In this document: one piece after another, positions 16,401 through 26,669 of the stretch
Layout: every line of letters begins with the position of its first letter
Numbering within the stretch: the first letter of the stretch is position 1
DNA from: Prosthecobacter sp.
GTDB taxonomy: Bacteria > Verrucomicrobiota > Verrucomicrobiia > Verrucomicrobiales > Verrucomicrobiaceae
Length of the DNA stretch: 64,000 nt
NCBI GenBank assembly: GCA_019186985.1
Contig: JABARQ010000047.1
Location: 1-64,000, forward strand
Direction of reading: 5' to 3'
The notes under the pieces: model-generated
What the model saw: the letters and a program-made list of their open reading frames with translations, nothing else
What the model was told of the DNA's origin: nothing
Database searches by the model: none
Position numbers and translations under genes: made by a program

Positions 16401-19383
16401 AGGCGTCCGCCCAGAGGCTGGAGAGGGTTCCCGCCTTCAATTCAAACGATCCGACAAAATCAGCGAGCGTTGTCAGGCCGGCGGCGTCCACCGGAACGCT
16501 CGTTGCCGGAGTCCAGCCAGTGACAGCCGGGCTTGCTCCGGTCGCAGTGGCCAGGTCAAAGGTCTGCATGGAGTTGGTTCCAACGGAAAGACCAAAGCCC
16601 ATCGGGCCGGAGTTCAGCGTGATCCTGCTATAGGCTGAAGCTGGAATGGTGTAGGGAACATTGGTCCGGTCCGAGGCGAAAAGGTAACGCTGCCCCGTCA
16701 CACCGTCGTCAACCGTGGCGCTCAGCGTCGGCGAAGTGGTCGAACGCAGGTAGGCGAGGCCGCCATACTGGGCGGTTGGCGACTTGACGGATGCGGCGGC
16801 GATCTCCGTGTGTGTGGTGCCAGGATGCGCCGTGTAGAAAACGGAACTGTCCGCGCCAAGGCCTGTGCCCAAGGTCAGGCCGTCGGCTCCATCAAAGTTG
16901 AGGCTCCGCCTTCCGCTGGTCGCATTGACCGACAGGGTTGGCATGTTCGTGACGGTGCTGTTGAACGACGCAGCCGTCATTCCTCCATCGGACGCCTGCC
17001 ATTGTGTGATGGTGCTCGCCCCCGTGGACGATGCAACAAAGGGGCCGTCCATAGAGAACGCCGCCACCCGTCCGTCCGACGGAAGCTGAAGATGTGGGCT
17101 TGGATACGCCGTGAACGACGTGCTGCGCAGCGTGTAGCTGGCGGGCGTGGTCCACTTGTTGAAGTAGGCGGTGACCAGCCCCCGGATGGGCGTGTTGATC
17201 GTCTCGGCCTTCAGCCAGGCCTGCGCCACCCCGATCGGAGCCGTGGTGCTGGTGTTGACCGTCAGGTAGGTCTTGGTTGCAGGGCTTCCGGGTGTGGTGG
17301 AGAAGGACCCGGCACCGCTGGTAATGCTGAAGGTCACGGGCAGATTCGGCACGGCTGCCCATGTTGTCGCGGCAGTCTTGCCCATGGCGGTCACTTCCAG
17401 GCGCTGCCTGAAATACCTGCCGGGGGCGATGAACTGCCAGTCACCCTTGGTCACGGTCAGCGTGCAGCGGTCAAAGGCGTCCAGAGGATCACGCCCATCC
17501 AGGAGGATCTCCTGCTTGTCGTTGAGGTTGTCACCGTCGGTGTTGGCGACGGTCTTGCTGGTGCCATAACCCGGAAAGCCGTCAAACCCCTCCTCCTCAA
17601 GGTCCGACACCCCATCACTGTCCGTATCACCACCTGCTGCGCCGGCAATCACAGGCAGGGCCACGACGCGGAAGAAACGAACGGCACGGTATGATGTCGG
17701 CTGATAGGTGCTGGCAGTCGTGCTGTTGGTGAGGGTCACTGAATGCTGAGCCCCCGTGCCCAGGATGACCGTCGTGGTGGCAGGCACACTGGTCCAGGCG
17801 GTCGAGGTGGGCAGCGTATCCGTGACGGAGGTGAGATATTCCACCTTTTGCTGGAGCTTGTAACGCTTGCCAGCCTTTGTGGGGAAGCTCAGTGTCAGAG
17901 TCGCCGTGCTTCCGCTGCCGTTGATTGTTGCAGCCACGGCGACAGGTGGATTGAACGAGGTGGGATCCGTTCCAAAGAGGTATTCCGTGAGATTGTCCTG
18001 GCCGTCCCCGTCCGGGTCATCCCCCGGCTCCAGCCCGCCACCCGCTGCACGGATGAAAGGTGAATCCGGCGCGTAGCTTTTCTCCCAAAGATCCGCCATG
18101 TCATCCCCGTCGACATCAATGATCGCCGCCGTCGCTGTTCCATCCACCCGGTCATTGTCCACCGCCTCCAGGACAAGGTCCATGTCCGCCCTGGAATTGC
18201 CCCTGCGAATGAAAAAACCGGCACCTGGAGTCGCGGCAAGAGTTGTCGGGATCGTTCCCGAGCGAACCACGGGCGTGGGGCTTTGCCCAGGTATTACCTT
18301 GGCCGCCCAGGCTGCGTTGTTGACGGTGCGGTAAAAGGCCTCCCATCGTGGTGGCTGGCCTGCGGTTGGGGAGGGCGCCCACAGGATGATCTGATCGGCT
18401 TCGTCAGGATTGGTGGACCCCGTCGGCAGCCCCTTGAGCTTGCTCGTCGTAGCGTTTGCCGTGTACAAATTGAGCCCGTTGAGAGCCGTTGTGGAGGTGG
18501 CGTCCGCCAAGCTCATTTGCTTTCCGTTGGGCAGAAGGGTGGGAACAGCCGTTCCCGCGCTCAGGGAAACTTTCAGATCGTGCCTGTAGGGCCGCCCAAA
18601 TATCTTCAGCCTACGATCCGAGCCCGCCCCGGACGCCCGTGCATATCGCCATGGACTGGTCACATCACTCCACATGTCCGCGCCATTCGAGACAAACTCG
18701 GCACCAGTTCCTGATCCCCAGGCCGCTCCGCCTGGAGCCGAACTGTTCGCCCAAAGTTCAAGCAGGGGTGCCTCGGGGGAACCATGAAGCCGGACCACGT
18801 CTGCCAGAGCCGGAGAGGATGCGGCAAATCCAGCATTCGCGTCAGGCGGCAGCAGTAGTTCAGAAACACCCCAGAACGGGTAGAGCCTGAAGTTTTGCTC
18901 TGGTGCCAGGGCAATAGCGTCTGCTCCCAGAAAATGCGGCCGATAAGTCCAGGGCGAGGAGCTGGTGAGTCGTTCCCCTGAAAAAGGCCGTGACCAATAG
19001 GGGGATGCTGCGCCAAACTGCGGCAGCCAGATCATGGTGTTCTCGGGGTTGTTGAAGGCAGGCGAGGACTGAATGTCGACTTCCGCCTCAAAGCTGCCGT
19101 TGCCATTGATCCCCATCGAAGTGGTCACCCGTCCAAGGGCCAGCCCATATGTCCCCGGACTTTGAAGCATCGGAGCAAAGACCTGATCCTGCCCTGGAGC
19201 AATCTGAGCCTCGAGAAGCGCGGTCATCTCTCCAGGAACCTCCCAGCCAGTGCTGCCATGCAGGCTCATGCCCTGTCCAGCTGCCAAGCTCCAAATGCAG
19301 AGCCTTAAAAAAAGCAAGAACTCGCTCTTCCGCACAAGTTGTTTGCAATACACCATCGTCGTCTTATTGCAGCAAGTGTTCAT
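13432..19383 (-). CDS. Giant secreted protein with LamG-like, beta-helix and calcium (TSP3-like) repeats
   Basis: A 1983-aa protein. Start at 19383 or at the in-frame ATG at 19356, which places the hydrophobic FLLFLRLCIWSLAAG near the N-terminus as a signal peptide. Many DxDxDG(L/M)xD units (such as DTDGDGLSN) occur in the middle and C-terminal half, typical of thrombospondin type-3 calcium-binding repeats. A LamG-like region lies around AAFSMDGPF...SLNFDGADG and a right-handed beta-helix-like region around GGALTNLGG...CTFFRSNG. The protein ends at DTTPPTLTLDEP, which looks like the first strand of an Ig-like domain, so the C-terminus may be truncated. It lies just upstream of the RHS gene and may be its surface partner (inference). 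Confidence 0.7.
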   Translation of the reverse strand: MNTCCNKTTMVYCKQLVRKSEFLLFLRLCIWSLAAGQGMSLHGSTGWEVPGEMTALLEAQIAPGQDQVFAPMLQSPGTYGLALGRVTTSMGINGNGSFEAEVDIQSSPAFNNPENTMIWLPQFGAASPYWSRPFSGERLTSSSPWTYRPHFLGADAIALAPEQNFRLYPFWGVSELLLPPDANAGFAASSPALADVVRLHGSPEAPLLELWANSSAPGGAAWGSGTGAEFVSNGADMWSDVTSPWRYARASGAGSDRRLKIFGRPYRHDLKVSLSAGTAVPTLLPNGKQMSLADATSTTALNGLNLYTANATTSKLKGLPTGSTNPDEADQIILWAPSPTAGQPPRWEAFYRTVNNAAWAAKVIPGQSPTPVVRSGTIPTTLAATPGAGFFIRRGNSRADMDLVLEAVDNDRVDGTATAAIIDVDGDDMADLWEKSYAPDSPFIRAAGGGLEPGDDPDGDGQDNLTEYLFGTDPTSFNPPVAVAATINGSGSTATLTLSFPTKAGKRYKLQQKVEYLTSVTDTLPTSTAWTSVPATTTVILGTGAQHSVTLTNSTTASTYQPTSYRAVRFFRVVALPVIAGAAGGDTDSDGVSDLEEEGFDGFPGYGTSKTVANTDGDNLNDKQEILLDGRDPLDAFDRCTLTVTKGDWQFIAPGRYFRQRLEVTAMGKTAATTWAAVPNLPVTFSITSGAGSFSTTPGSPATKTYLTVNTSTTAPIGVAQAWLKAETINTPIRGLVTAYFNKWTTPASYTLRSTSFTAYPSPHLQLPSDGRVAAFSMDGPFVASSTGASTITQWQASDGGMTAASFNSTVTNMPTLSVNATSGRRSLNFDGADGLTLGTGLGADSSVFYTAHPGTTHTEIAAASVKSPTAQYGGLAYLRSTTSPTLSATVDDGVTGQRYLFASDRTNVPYTIPASAYSRITLNSGPMGFGLSVGTNSMQTFDLATATGASPAVTGWTPATSVPVDAAGLTTLADFVGSFELKAGTLSSLWADASAVPSVAGAGTEPYPTLAAYDQYNNPSGQGYAPLRHIGNVPALGSNGYLGQLFDVVLYNRVLAEEEKQQVYQVLTAPFASVTRTAPTATVASVLTAGSISQIDQDDGGTLPDWWERSMLGGLGHSQTEDTDGDGLSNMLELALLTHPALADTDMDGWSDGEEHLLRGTSPLNWDSDSDLLPDSVDAYPLRSFNGHADVAPANGSVDGLDYLINPSNSTFLTGIFTHSQNALHLLVERAQNNIVSDADGDNDGMIDLWEVNYGLNPADGADGTSAPLTLLTDLDQDGVSNLVEFQLGLYPHDADTDNDGMPDGWEVQHGLDGADPANANSTPLSLLTDPDGDGLSNLAEFQAGTLPLQPDTDSDGISDGYEVVNGLDPLNPDDAWNDKDGDRIPNLWEYDRGTLAGNAASLPEWDAVVDFALPEDQPAMKMFRYLQDAYQSLPETPSYRATILIKRRQGGAGLITTSVNTNQLPRKVAIIAEVGSDRLTGMEGVVLNPWEWHVNGEVHICGFVFGGGGGQNGVVVEPTPESITRFHAVNCLFRNFQSYRYPGGYDLQYGGALTNLGGQVSLEHCTFFRSNGYAGSYPDYTGTASLANVSGTLKLRNCIVWDDEYPSSTPVTDYCAGVSVESCLIQGGMAGSINVSPELHTNGYLTAASTACHTSGAPGLVFWDLHGQLRSSTHPSLGAEEWVNADGDGLPDWWELWWFVDTLHSDGSITNPYVYPYNKTLMEYFLDDYWYSSGYAPNHDADYDGLPDSWEEDYWGSRGLYDGDSDPDNDAFSNLQEYTWSLSPWLLPMDPTQNDDVDHDSLPDCWEIQCWGDLRISSGGGDSDYDGMSNRNEFLAGSNPRLHPGDGDGDGLVDADEVLLFQNLDQTGAGDADGDGLSNFTEIWITGTDPRLKDTNGDGRMDGFLNSWLADDSDGDGLTNSQEALLGTDPLVPDTDGDGVVDSLDAYALNAMMQSSPQSDPLDTTPPTLTLDEPLDAQLLP

Positions 19384-19719
19384 TTGGAGTCATTTACATT
19401 GCTTTCAAAAGTCCACTGGCAGGAAAATCAGTCCTAAACCAAGAACAAAGCTGTTCTTCTAGTCCCTTCGCTAATATGCGTCAAACAACATTGTACGCAA
19501 AAACACTCTATTACTAAGCTCAATACCAAAAGGTGCTTTAACGAGCGACCATGAAGCAGGCAGTGCCCTCGTGCTGCTGCACACGCGTCAGTTTTAAGAC
19601 ATTCCAGCCTAACAGGCCCGAGGCCTCCCCTGAACCTCTTCATCATCATGCCCCTTTTGGGTATAGAAGCCAGGCATTTTCCCCGCCTTCCACCTCGACG
19701 AAACCGACTCCGACCAGCC
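19384..19719. other. Divergent intergenic region, AT-rich on its left half
   Basis: No gene is supported here. It separates the minus-strand toxin locus from the plus-strand CoA-binding gene. The left ~180 bases are AT-rich and carry a candidate promoter for the locus (19456-19484) and a short hairpin. The right part is GC-rich leader with no motif I can name. Confidence 0.6.
19456..19484 (-). promoter_or_regulatory. Candidate promoter of the RHS locus
   Basis: On the minus strand TTGACG (19484-19479) is followed after 17 bases by TAGAAG (19461-19456), a fair sigma-70-type match about 75 bases upstream of the 1983-aa gene. An inverted repeat AAGAACA/TGTTCTT (19441-19458) sits at the expected transcription start and could be an operator. 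Motif match only. Confidence 0.35.
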
Positions 19720-20103
19720 ATGACCAGCGCCCCCATTTCTCGCGAACGTGTCGTCATCCTCGGCGCCAGCGACAAGCCCGAACGCTACGCCCACCAGGCC
19801 CAGCAGCTTCTTGCCCGGCACGGTCATGAGGTGATCCCGGTCCACCCACGCCTGTCGGAGATCGAGGGCACCCCCGTCGTCGCCGACCTCAGCCAGGTCG
19901 TCGGCCCTGTGGACACCGTCACCATGTATGTCGGCCCCGCCATCTCCAATGGGCTGGTCGAGAAGCTGATCGCGCTGAAGCCCCGGCGCGTCATCTTCAA
20001 CCCCGGCACCGAAAACCCTGCCCTGAGCGTCCATCTCCAGGCCGCAGGCATCGCCGTGGAGGAGGCCTGCACCCTCGTGCTACTGCATACGGGGCAATTT
20101 TGA
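19720..20103 (+). CDS. CoA-binding domain protein (YccU/COG1832-like)
   Basis: A 127-aa single-domain protein. VVILGASDKPERYAHQA near the N-terminus is the nucleotide-binding loop of the CoA_binding Rossmann fold, and the rest (IPVHP...IEGTPV, VIFNPGTENP, EEACTLVLL) follows the COG1832 pattern. The ATG at 19720 is chosen because the domain begins seven residues later; an upstream in-frame ATG at 19648 would add a low-complexity Arg/Pro leader. Members bind CoA but their role is not established. Confidence 0.82.
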   Translation: MTSAPISRERVVILGASDKPERYAHQAQQLLARHGHEVIPVHPRLSEIEGTPVVADLSQVVGPVDTVTMYVGPAISNGLVEKLIALKPRRVIFNPGTENPALSVHLQAAGIAVEEACTLVLLHTGQF

Positions 20104-20209
20104 GAGACTCCATCCCGGACAGTCTGAGGACTCCCGCCCTTGCCAAAGGCCCCGGGCTCTCCACTATCCTGCCCCCCGTTTGGGCTGAAAATCCCTGCCT
20201 CCCTCCCTC

Positions 20210-23440
<3,231 letters not shown>

Positions 23441-23471
23441 TCCATCTGTAGGCAGCACGGCCACTGTCAAA

Positions 23472-23503
23472 ATCCAGGCATGCTCATGTGCCTGGATTTT
23501 TTT
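23472..23503 (+). terminator. Rho-independent terminator of secA
   Basis: Perfect 9-bp stem ATCCAGGCA/TGCCTGGAT (23472-23480 and 23489-23497) with an 8-base loop, followed by a run of seven T (23497-23503), 31 bases after the secA stop. Confidence 0.9.
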
Positions 23504-23819
23504 GCCCAATGCGAGCGCTGGCATCCTCGTGATCCGGCACCTTCAGCACCAGGCATCCCTCGGCCATGTCATGCATGAAAACCATCCAGGGAGGCGAAGG
23601 CCGGGCCGGCCATGCGGCCGTCTCGCTACAAAAGGAGCAGCAGGCTTTCGCCGGAAGGCAGGACGCCAGCAAATCGTGAACGGTTGTGCTGAACGGGCGT
23701 CCAGCTCATCTCGGCGGAGCGAGATGGCCGCCTTGCTTGCGCCCATCCACAGCCGTCATGGCATCGTGACCTGCGATGCTTTGATCCGCTTGTTCAAGAC
23801 CGGCCTAACCAACTTCGGC
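23504..23819. other. Intergenic region with no supported gene
   Basis: About 316 bases between the secA terminator and the stop of the HhH protein gene. Several short overlapping ORFs exist on both strands, but none has a recognisable protein pattern. Nothing else is visible. Confidence 0.6.
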
Positions 23820-24854
23820 TCAGTCCAAAGACATGCCTGAAAGATCCCGGGCCTGCCGCACCCACTGGTCGCGCTTCGCCCGGTCCTTGAAGGAGAGAAG
23901 CTGGCTGAACGCCTCCACGTCCGCCTCCGTCCACTCCGCGATCTGCCTGAAGCTGCGGATGCCAAAGGCGTGAAGCTGGTCGCGCAGGACCGACTTGATG
24001 CCCTTGATGCGGGTCAGGTCATCCTCACGCTCAAGCCCGGCCGCCTGCTCCAGGCCGTGCCGGAGCGCCGACTGCTGATGCTGAAGCTGAAGCAGGGTCG
24101 CAGCGGCCTCGCCCACCTGTTCCTCAACGCGTTCCAGGCTCTTGCGCGCCAGGCCGAGGCCCGCCGGATCCGTGCCTTTCTCCCGCAGGCTGGCCACCTT
24201 GCGCCGCCAGTCCTCCTGCTCCTGCCGCAAGGCGGCGACCAGCGTCTGGCGCGCCATGATGTCCTTCTCCAGCCGGGCCAGCGTGGAGGCGGCGTCGGCG
24301 ACAGGCTTCGAACTGGCGGCCTTGAGCGAGGAGGAACGGGGCTTCTTTGTCGGACGCACAGGCTTTGCAGCCATCTCCGGAGCGGCCGCAGGCTGCACCG
24401 CAGACGCGGCGGGACGCTCTGCCGCAGCCAGTTCCGCCTGAAGCCGCACCACCTCCTTTGCCAGCCTCGTCCTCTCCTTCTCCAGCTCCTCGTTTTCAGC
24501 CGACAGCCGCTTCGACTCCGCCTTCGCCGTCATCATGTCCTCCTGATGAAGTCCGGCATCCCGACGCGCCGTCTTCAGTTCCTCATGCACACGGATCAGC
24601 TCACGCTCAAGGTTGCGCCGGTGATCGTTGGCCTCCTGCAGGTCGGCCTGCAGCCTGGCATCCGGGGCTGCGGCAGGTGCATGAGCTGCCTCCAGGGACT
24701 GCGCCGGCTCAACCGCCGGTGAGGCCGGGTCAGGGACCTGCGTGACACGCCCGGCAGTCCGGCCGCGCCAGCGCCAGCCGAGCAGGAAAAAGACCGCCGC
24801 AGCCGCCGTCAGCAGCAGGGCCATTTGGGAGACGAGCCAGAGAAATCCATCCAT
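23820..24854 (-). CDS. Membrane-anchored coiled-coil protein with C-terminal helix-hairpin-helix domain
   Basis: A 344-aa protein. One N-terminal membrane helix (about 8-27) is followed by an Ala/Pro linker, a charged coiled coil (about 65-150), a basic Pro/Lys-rich spacer, a second coiled coil (about 190-270) and a C-terminal module (about 280-344) with DDLTRIKGI...LHAFGIRSFRQIAEWTEADV. That last module matches the helix-hairpin-helix fold seen in COG3743-type proteins. The architecture suggests a membrane-bound scaffold that may touch nucleic acid. It is co-directional with the upstream BON-like gene, 6 bases away. Function unknown. Confidence 0.7.
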   Translation of the reverse strand: MDGFLWLVSQMALLLTAAAAVFFLLGWRWRGRTAGRVTQVPDPASPAVEPAQSLEAAHAPAAAPDARLQADLQEANDHRRNLERELIRVHEELKTARRDAGLHQEDMMTAKAESKRLSAENEELEKERTRLAKEVVRLQAELAAAERPAASAVQPAAAPEMAAKPVRPTKKPRSSSLKAASSKPVADAASTLARLEKDIMARQTLVAALRQEQEDWRRKVASLREKGTDPAGLGLARKSLERVEEQVGEAAATLLQLQHQQSALRHGLEQAAGLEREDDLTRIKGIKSVLRDQLHAFGIRSFRQIAEWTEADVEAFSQLLSFKDRAKRDQWVRQARDLSGMSLD

Positions 24855-24860
24855 GAGAGG

Positions 24861-26489
24861 TTAGGGGGCGGCAGGTTTTGCCGAATCTGCGCCGAGGGTT
24901 TTCCAATGATGCCGCAGATGGTCAAAGCCTTCGAGAAAGGTGTCCTCGGCCATCGCTGCAGGAAACTCCTGGGGCAGCAGGCCGCTGGCCGCAATCGCGC
25001 CCGGCAGGACCATCTGTCCGGTCGCCGGCCGCGCGCTCCAGACTGCTCCAGGCCGGGCAAAGGCCAGCGTGCCCATGCTGTTCAAACCGGGAAGGTCCGG
25101 CAGGCTGCGCAGGGTCTGCTGCACATCCGCCGACGGCTCGCAGGTTCCACGCGCCATCAGCGAGTCCGCCATGACCAGCGCCCGCCCGGCATACTTCTGC
25201 CGCGCCGCCTCGATGATCTGGCTGCGCACCGGCTCCTCGGCCACCTGTCCCGCCAGAATGACCTTGTCGGGCAGCAGCGTCAGGGTGAGAAACCCCGGCT
25301 GCTGGCGGATGGCCAGCCTTGGGATGCCCTTCGCACTGCCCTGCAGCCACTCGATGACCATCCTGCTGTCCTCCAGAAGCAGCGCCGCAGGCAGGTCCTT
25401 GGGCAGCTTTTCCACCCAGGGCCGGGCATCACCGTCCACCAGGAAGTCGACCGCCTCCCAGGCCCTCCCCGGCAGGCCCAGATGCAGGGCCTTGCCAGCC
25501 GTCGCCGACTTGTCATCCGCCGCTGGCAGAAGCGCCGAGGAGATGGGGCCAAAATCCGCTGCGGCCCGACGCAGTGGATTCACCCGGACGTCATCCAGCA
25601 CCCGGTTGTCCGGGAAGGCGGAGATGAAGGTGTTCAGCAGCTCTCGCTTGAGGGAAAGCGTCGCGACCTCGCCACGCAGCAGCAGCCGGCTGTCCCGCAC
25701 CGCCATGAAAAGATGCGGCGGAGGCAGCCTGGACTGCCTGTCGGCCTCGGCCGCGAGAGCCCGCTGTTCAGACTGATAACGGCGCACGTTTTGAATGGCA
25801 GGAAGGATCAACTGCTCCCAGTCGGAGGAGGCAAGACCCGACGCCATCACCCGCTCGCGAAGAACCTCATCACGGGAATCCAGCACCAGCCGCTGCCAGT
25901 CGCCCCCGATCCGGGCCAGCTGAATCTGAGCACTGTCTCCTCCCGCATCCGCACGCGGCACCGGCATCCGGGTCAGGGTCGGCTGCACATCCTCCGCCTC
26001 ATCGTGATTGCCTGCATCCGCATGCAGGCGGTTGTCCAGATACCCGCCCTGCTCCGCCCAGCGTCCGCTGATCTGCACCGCAAGGTCACGCGCCTCAGGC
26101 TCGCTCGCCGCCCTGCCCAGCAGAAGTCCGCGCATGCCGTTCGCGGCAATCAGCAGCCAGCCCGGAGGATAGGGCGTCGTCTCAAGTTCATCCGTCACCC
26201 TCCGTACCGGATTGAATCCCAGGCCCGGCCTGCCGGCCACACGCACCCCCTTTTCCAGGACCGCCATGATCTCACGCCGCTGCCCCTCACGACGAACCCT
26301 GCCCTTCACCACCGCATGCTGCCCCCTGAAGCTCACCAACGGCGGATCATACCCGGTGACGACATTCCGTGTCGCCAGGGTAGCCGCCTCAGCAAGATCA
26401 CCCTCGATCCCAGGCGCGACAACCAGCGCGGCCACGAGCCAGAAGGCCAGCAGCCACAAGCCAAAGATCAACCACCGGGTCCGGTTCAT
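24861..26489 (-). CDS. Secreted or membrane protein with BON-like repeats
   Basis: A 542-aa protein with an N-terminal hydrophobic segment (LIFGLWLLAFWLVAALVV), a signal anchor or signal peptide. Several segments resemble BON-type alpha/beta repeats (for instance LLLRGEVATLSLKRELLNTFISAFPDN and VILAGQVAEEPVRSQIIEAARQ), as found in OmpA-linked and other envelope proteins. I see no OmpA peptidoglycan-binding domain. It shares an operon with the coiled-coil/HhH protein. The BON assignment is by pattern and moderate in strength. Confidence 0.55.
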   Translation of the reverse strand: MNRTRWLIFGLWLLAFWLVAALVVAPGIEGDLAEAATLATRNVVTGYDPPLVSFRGQHAVVKGRVRREGQRREIMAVLEKGVRVAGRPGLGFNPVRRVTDELETTPYPPGWLLIAANGMRGLLLGRAASEPEARDLAVQISGRWAEQGGYLDNRLHADAGNHDEAEDVQPTLTRMPVPRADAGGDSAQIQLARIGGDWQRLVLDSRDEVLRERVMASGLASSDWEQLILPAIQNVRRYQSEQRALAAEADRQSRLPPPHLFMAVRDSRLLLRGEVATLSLKRELLNTFISAFPDNRVLDDVRVNPLRRAAADFGPISSALLPAADDKSATAGKALHLGLPGRAWEAVDFLVDGDARPWVEKLPKDLPAALLLEDSRMVIEWLQGSAKGIPRLAIRQQPGFLTLTLLPDKVILAGQVAEEPVRSQIIEAARQKYAGRALVMADSLMARGTCEPSADVQQTLRSLPDLPGLNSMGTLAFARPGAVWSARPATGQMVLPGAIAASGLLPQEFPAAMAEDTFLEGFDHLRHHWKTLGADSAKPAAP

Positions 26490-26669
26490 GCGAGGAATGA
26501 CCCGCTTACTAGCAGAGCGTCCTCGCGACGGGTAGGGGAAAATTGATCCTGTCCATCCACGGCATGAAGCCTGCTCGGCCTGCCCATTCGTAAACTTTCC
26601 CGCATAACGTTCTTGCCAAAAACTCGGCGTTCAGGTTCTCGTACCCTTCAAGTTCATCACAGCCTGCGC

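Noticed and set aside
23484..23672. Minus-strand 62-codon ORF downstream of secA
   Set aside because: It overlaps the secA terminator hairpin and shows no recognisable pattern.
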